Shown here: piece by piece, positions 7,835 to 10,493 of the stretch
Position numbering within the stretch: position 1 is the first letter of the stretch
Layout of the letters: each line of letters starts with the position of its first letter
Source: Gammaproteobacteria bacterium
GTDB taxonomy: Bacteria > Pseudomonadota > Gammaproteobacteria > UBA9214
Reading direction: 5' to 3'
Assembly (NCBI GenBank): GCA_030635865.1
Contig: DAOVYA010000029.1
Coordinates: forward strand, 1-10,493
Length of the DNA: 10,493 nucleotides
The notes under the pieces: model-generated
The model's input: the letters and a program-made list of their open reading frames with translations, nothing else
Told to the model about the DNA's origin: nothing
Database searches by the model: none
Translations under genes and position numbers: made by a program

Positions 7835-8698
7835 GTGACCATTGCCTATCTAAACGGGACATTTCTGCCACTTGAAGAAGCCCGGGTATCCGTCATGGAC
7901 CGGGGGTTTCTCTTCGGGGATGGCGTCTATGAAGTCATTCCTGTTTATGGCGGTCAGCTGTTTCGCCTGGCACACCATCTCAGGCGCCTGCAAAACAGCC
8001 TCGATGCTGTTCGTATCGGCAACCCCCTCCGGGATGAAGAATGGAAAAACATACTGACCAGATTGATCACGCAAAATAGCGACAGTGATCAGGCCGTATA
8101 CCTGCAAGTCACCCGCGGTGTGGCTAAAAGGCGCGATCATGCCTTTCCTGAAGACACGCCACCCACTGTATTTGCAATGAGTACGCCCTGCCCGTCCTCG
8201 GCAGGTATTGATACTGTTACAGGAATCAGGGCTGTCACCCTGGAAGACAACCGTTGGAAACATTGCAATATCAAGGCAATTACACTATTGCCCAATGTCC
8301 TGCTGCGACAGGAAGCCATTGATGCAGGCACTGCAGAGGCCATCCTTATAAAAGACGGCTTCGCGATTGAAGGGGCAGCCAGTAACATCTTTATCGTTAC
8401 CAACAACATTGTGATCACCCCGCCCAACGGCCCTGCATTACTACCTGGCATCACCCGCGACCTGGTCCTGGAGCTGGCTGCAAATAATTCTATCCCGTAC
8501 CGGGAGGCAGACATCCCTGTAGACGACCTGCTGTCTGCCGACGAAATCTGGCTTAGCAGTTCTACACGGGAAATTTCCCCGGTCATCAGGCTTGATGACA
8601 TCACCGTAGGCGCAGGCGTCCCTGGACCATTATGGAAACGTATGATTACCCTGTATCAGGACTACAAGGAAGCAGTACGAAAAGGCAAGGCAAAATGA
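7835..8698 (+). CDS. dat: D-amino-acid (D-alanine) aminotransferase, PLP fold type IV
   Basis: This enzyme exchanges amino groups between D-amino acids and 2-oxo acids, typically D-alanine + 2-oxoglutarate to pyruvate + D-glutamate, with PLP in the cytoplasm. The 287-residue product begins YLNGTFLPLEEARVSVMDRG and FLFGDGVYEVIPVYGG. It has PLP-lysine K147 (NIKAITLLPNV), E179 (EGAASN) that would face the pyridine nitrogen, and Y32, R100 and H102 (RRDHAF). Y32, R100 and H102 match the substrate-carboxylate trap of Bacillus D-amino-acid aminotransferase (Y31, R98, H100) in register, favouring this over branched-chain aminotransferase or aminodeoxychorismate lyase. GTG 7835 is chosen because it gives the family N-terminus; an in-frame ATG at 7796 would add 13 residues inside dacA. 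It lies 13 bases after dacA, which suggests use of the D-Ala released by DacA. Confidence 0.9.
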   Translation: MTIAYLNGTFLPLEEARVSVMDRGFLFGDGVYEVIPVYGGQLFRLAHHLRRLQNSLDAVRIGNPLRDEEWKNILTRLITQNSDSDQAVYLQVTRGVAKRRDHAFPEDTPPTVFAMSTPCPSSAGIDTVTGIRAVTLEDNRWKHCNIKAITLLPNVLLRQEAIDAGTAEAILIKDGFAIEGAASNIFIVTNNIVITPPNGPALLPGITRDLVLELAANNSIPYREADIPVDDLLSADEIWLSSSTREISPVIRLDDITVGAGVPGPLWKRMITLYQDYKEAVRKGKAK

Positions 8699-8734
8699 AT
8701 ATTGAGCATGGAAAACCAAACAGCAGGAATCACA

Positions 8735-8914
8735 ATGAATAATCTGGTGAAATATTATTATCTTGTTATAACGGCACTGGCCCTGTCCCTGGTTACAGCA
8801 TGCTCAGCTGAAATTGGTAGTGAGGCATGGTGTGCCGCGATGCAGGAGAAACCTGCGGGAGACTGGACTGCAAACGAAGCATCCGATTTTGCAAAACACT
8901 GCATATTCAATTAA
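8735..8914 (+). CDS. Small DUF3012-family lipoprotein
   Basis: The product has 59 residues. A lipoprotein signal peptide (LALSLVTAC) puts the lipid-bearing cysteine at C23, leaving a mature chain of only 37 residues. The mature part, GSEAWCAAM, EKPAGDWTANEA and SDFAKHCIF, matches what I know of DUF3012, a gammaproteobacterial family of unknown function. C33 and C56 could form a disulfide in the periplasm. ATG 8735 is preferred because AGGA at 8725-8728 lies six bases before it; a TTG at 8702 would add eleven non-signal residues. It lies 36 bases after the aminotransferase gene, so it may share its transcript, and its stop is only 4 bases from the end of convergent imuA. No function can be assigned. 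Confidence 0.82.
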   Translation: MNNLVKYYYLVITALALSLVTACSAEIGSEAWCAAMQEKPAGDWTANEASDFAKHCIFN

Positions 8915-8918
8915 ATCC

Positions 8919-9521
8919 CTACGCCCCCAACACAACTCCGGACAGCTTGTCGCCCCGATCGTCCAGCAGATAAACCACTTTCCCTGACTCACCCACATCA
9001 AGCTTGAGTCGTACATCGGCGATAGATGTGTGGGTAGACATCCGCTCCTGTCGAAACAGAATACCCGTTGTTTTCCCTATAGACGCGGCCTTCTTCAGCT
9101 TTATCTCCATTATCTCGGTATCACAGCTCGGCCACGCCATCACAACGCTGCAGTGACCTGTTCGCATCATTGATTCAACCGTCCAGAGACCACTGCGCCC
9201 CGGGTGCGGGTTAACCTGCAACACTTTGGAGGTATTCATACCAACAGCCGTAAATACACGGGCACGCGGCTGGTAGGGTGGCGTTACCATGGCAAGCCAG
9301 CGGCCCTGTTGACTGAGACGTGCCAATGCCGGCAACAACAGGGAAATAGCATCCGTGTGTATATTCGGGACTGTAATCTCGATCAGCCCTGCCTTCGGCC
9401 AGCCGCCGCCAGGCAACAGTTCATCCAGCGCCGGCGTTCCAGTCGGGGTAACAAGTGATGAACCTCTTGATGTACTTTTTTCCCAGGCGTTGAGGTGATG
9501 TAATGCAGGGGCAGTATTCAT
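8919..9521 (-). CDS. imuA: ImuA/SulA-like RecA-superfamily SOS protein
   Basis: ImuA-type proteins are RecA-like factors of the SOS response that act with ImuB and DnaE2 in translesion synthesis; a shortened relative beside lexA in Pseudomonas is called SulA and is described as a division inhibitor. This product has 200 residues. The N-terminal signature TPTGTPALDELLPGGGWPKAG (about 25-45) is typical of ImuA, followed by LLLPALARLSQQGRWLAMVTPPY. The place where RecA has its P-loop (about 51-60, VPNIHTDAIS) has no GKT/GKS, so ATP binding is doubtful. The start ATG overlaps the lexA stop in TAATG, and AAGGAG (+ strand 9530-9535) is a strong ribosome-binding site. It is thus the second gene of the LexA-controlled operon. 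No imuB or dnaE2 lies downstream within the window. I am sure of the family, less of whether its role is mutagenesis or division arrest. Confidence 0.85.
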   Translation of the reverse strand: MNTAPALHHLNAWEKSTSRGSSLVTPTGTPALDELLPGGGWPKAGLIEITVPNIHTDAISLLLPALARLSQQGRWLAMVTPPYQPRARVFTAVGMNTSKVLQVNPHPGRSGLWTVESMMRTGHCSVVMAWPSCDTEIMEIKLKKAASIGKTTGILFRQERMSTHTSIADVRLKLDVGESGKVVYLLDDRGDKLSGVVLGA

Positions 9522-10129
9522 TATCCAATCTCCTTGCGCAGTATTCCAACACCCAGACCTTCAATAGCCAGAGACTGCTCGCGCAGATCTACCCGGATGG
9601 GTTCATAGTCAGGGTTTTCCGGCATCAGACGTACGATCGAGCCGCGCTGCCGAAAACGTTTTACGGTAACCTCATCATCAATGCGTGCTACCACGATCTG
9701 GCCATTTTCCGCATGCGGCGTGTGGTGTACGGCAAGCAGGTCACCATCGTTGATACCAATGTCCTTCATACTGTCGCCTTTCACGCGCAACAGGTAATCC
9801 GCCCGCGGATGAAAAGTGTCGGCCTCCACCCGGCAGTAATCCTCGATATTCTGTTCCGCAAGAATGGGCTCACCCGCCGCAACACGACCAACCACCGGCA
9901 GACCGTAGTCCTCCTCAAGGAGACGAATACCACGGGATGCGCCGGGAACCAGTTCGATGACACCCTTGCGTTCCAGTGCGCGCAGATGGTCCTCTGCGGC
10001 ATTCGGGGAGCGGAACCCGAAGGTTTCAGCGATTTCGGCGCGGGTGGGCGGGCAACCCTCTTCTGCAACGTAGCTGCGTATCAACTCAAGGATTTCGGCC
10101 TGCCGGGCGGTCAGTGTGTCTCTGGTCAT
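9521..10129 (-). CDS. lexA: LexA, SOS repressor and self-cleaving protease
   Basis: LexA represses SOS genes until RecA filaments trigger its self-cleavage. The 202-residue product (the E. coli length) has the winged-helix DNA-binding domain at about 1-65, including [20 protein letters not shown] and [14 protein letters not shown]. The peptidase S24 domain follows. The cleavage site A85-G86 lies in GRVAAGEP, nucleophile S120 in VKGDSMKD and K157 in DEVTVKRF, each one position after the E. coli equivalents. All residues needed for cleavage are present. Two LexA boxes overlap its own promoter. Its stop overlaps the imuA start, giving a lexA-imuA operon. A 323-codon open frame lies on the opposite strand, but it is a shadow. 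Confidence 0.97.
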   Translation of the reverse strand: MTRDTLTARQAEILELIRSYVAEEGCPPTRAEIAETFGFRSPNAAEDHLRALERKGVIELVPGASRGIRLLEEDYGLPVVGRVAAGEPILAEQNIEDYCRVEADTFHPRADYLLRVKGDSMKDIGINDGDLLAVHHTPHAENGQIVVARIDDEVTVKRFRQRGSIVRLMPENPDYEPIRVDLREQSLAIEGLGVGILRKEIG

Positions 10130-10138
10130 AACTGTTCA

Positions 10139-10154
10139 CTGGTTATCTATACAG
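10139..10154 (-). promoter_or_regulatory. LexA box, proximal to lexA
   Basis: CTGGTTATCTATACAG has the CTG-N10-CAG form of gammaproteobacterial LexA sites, with an AT-rich centre and the preferred ACAG on one side. It starts ten bases upstream of the lexA ATG and three bases from a second box. It is less canonical than its neighbour because the left half is CTGG, not CTGT. Confidence 0.8.
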
Positions 10155-10157
10155 TTA

Positions 10158-10173
10158 CTGTAATTGTATACAG
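10158..10173 (-). promoter_or_regulatory. LexA box, distal to lexA, overlapping the -10 region
   Basis: CTGTAATTGTATACAG is close to the ideal CTGT-(AT)4-ACAG operator. The two boxes lie 19 bases centre to centre, about two helical turns, so two LexA dimers could sit on nearly the same face. The double-operator layout is like that of E. coli lexA. Confidence 0.9.
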
Positions 10174-10190
10174 TATAACCGATATTGCAA
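10163..10190 (-). promoter_or_regulatory. Predicted sigma-70 promoter of lexA-imuA
   Basis: On the - strand TTGCAA (10190-10185) and TACAAT (10168-10163) are separated by 16 bases, a fair -35/-10 pair. The -10 hexamer lies inside the distal LexA box and the expected start point falls between the two boxes, so LexA binding would block RNA polymerase directly. Confidence 0.5.
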
Positions 10191-10260
10191 TTATTATTTT
10201 AACTAATTGTATTTATTACTATTTAATGAATACTGCTATTATGAGTCACATCTGCGATCA
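10175..10260. other. AT-rich spacer upstream of lexA
   Basis: This gene-free stretch is much richer in A and T than the rest of the window (runs such as TTATTATTTTAACTAATTG and ATTTATTACTATTTAATG). It contains the -35 of the lexA promoter at its left edge. It may hold a rightward promoter for a gene past the window or an UP-like element for lexA, but I see no clear hexamer pair. No coding frame is convincing. Confidence 0.5.
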
Positions 10261-10268
10261 AACACCGC

Positions 10269-10420
10269 CCGTCCTTGCGAGGGACAAAGTGACACGAACA
10301 AATAACCCCCGTCTTTGTGAGGAACGCAGTGACGCGGCAATCACATCACGTCCGCTGCCAGCTTCACGAGATTGCCGCGCTTCGCTCGCAATGACGGTGG
10401 GGTGGGGCCGCAATGACGAC
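10269..10420. repeat. Nested palindromic repeat element (REP/MITE-like)
   Basis: Two left arms occur as direct repeats 40 bases apart, 10269-10296 and 10309-10336, agreeing at 22 of 28 positions (CCGTC-TTG-GAGG...AGTGAC-CG). Two right arms, CGCAATGACGG at 10387-10397 and CGCAATGACGA at 10409-10419, are inverted relative to them. The innermost pair includes a perfect 10-base stem, CGCGGCAATC at 10333-10342 with GATTGCCGCG at 10370-10379, around a 27-base loop. The sequence style (GTCATTGCGAGG...CGCAATGACG) is a dispersed palindromic repeat found in many bacterial genomes. It has no coding capacity. It looks like one element next to or inside a decayed second copy. Confidence 0.8.
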
Positions 10421-10470
10421 ACACCAGGGATTCCCCGGGATTGCTGCAAGACATGGAACCTGTATCAACA

Positions 10471-10493
10471 ATGAATTTCGATTATCATCGGCA
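10471..10493 (+). CDS. Possible start of a rightward gene cut by the window edge
   Basis: ATG at 10471 opens a frame reading MNFDYHR to the window end, with GGAACC at 10455-10460 as a possible but distant ribosome-binding site. An in-frame ATG at 10453 would add six residues. Too little is visible to name a product or be sure it is a gene; its position after the divergent lexA control region and the repeat is the only support. Confidence 0.2.

Noticed and set aside
8695..8742. A 15-codon frame starting at the ATGA overlap with the aminotransferase stop
   Set aside because: It has the coupling geometry but no recognisable content, and it overlaps the start of the lipoprotein gene, which has a much better ribosome-binding site.
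8900..8935. Possible bidirectional terminator between the convergent lipoprotein and imuA genes
   Set aside because: Only 4 bases separate the stop codons, and I see no GC-rich stem with T-runs around the junction.
10261..10425. CRISPR-like array reading of the repeated arms
   Set aside because: There are only two divergent direct copies per arm, they are inverted with respect to each other, and there are no unique spacers of constant length. A palindromic mobile repeat explains them better.
9503..10474. A 323-codon open frame on the + strand, antisense to lexA and running through the repeat
   Set aside because: lexA on the other strand has every family residue in place. The antisense frame has no family-like motif, crosses LexA operators and the palindromic repeat, and has odd composition. 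It is a long chance frame.

Overview
The window is about 10.5 kb of chromosome from a gammaproteobacterium. The evidence is the gene order (mreB-mreC-mreD-mrdA-rodA-mltB-rlpA-dacA), the LexA protein with its CTG-N10-CAG operators, a lexA-imuA pair like the lexA-sulA pair of pseudomonads, and a DUF3012 lipoprotein. Base composition by eye is a little over half GC and even across the genes. I cannot name the genus.

Left and centre (1-8698, all + strand): a compact cell-wall elongation cluster. It opens with the 3' end of mreB (actin-like scaffold). Next come mreC and mreD (elongasome membrane partners), mrdA (PBP2, transpeptidase) and rodA (SEDS glycosyltransferase). These are followed by mltB (lytic transglycosylase), rlpA (septal SPOR-domain lipoprotein with transglycosylase residues), dacA (D,D-carboxypeptidase) and a D-amino-acid aminotransferase. 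Most junctions overlap or nearly touch (ATGA, GTGA and TGATG overlaps), so the genes are probably co-transcribed and translationally coupled. Only two gaps leave room for regulation: mreB-mreC (84 bases with a hairpin) and rlpA-dacA (76 bases with a repeated inverted motif and a possible weak promoter). The set covers scaffold, polymerase, crosslinker, trimming and glycan-cleaving functions. The last gene could recycle the D-alanine released by DacA.

Right (8735-10174): a 59-residue DUF3012 lipoprotein gene on the + strand ends 4 bases from the end of the convergent lexA-imuA operon (- strand). lexA has two adjacent LexA boxes over its promoter, so the pair is almost certainly SOS-induced and self-repressed. 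No imuB or dnaE2 follows imuA here.

Far right (10175-10493): an AT-rich spacer, then a nested palindromic repeat of the widespread 'GTC-TTGCGAGG ... CGCAATGAC' type, then the possible first codons of a rightward gene cut by the window edge.

I found no clearly undescribed system. The points most worth a second look are the missing canonical start of mreC (explained by either a one-base indel or a rare start codon), a likely metal site in PBP2 with Cys replacing Asp, an ImuA without a recognisable P-loop and without its usual partners in view, the nested repeat, and a repeated motif covering the dacA ribosome-binding region.
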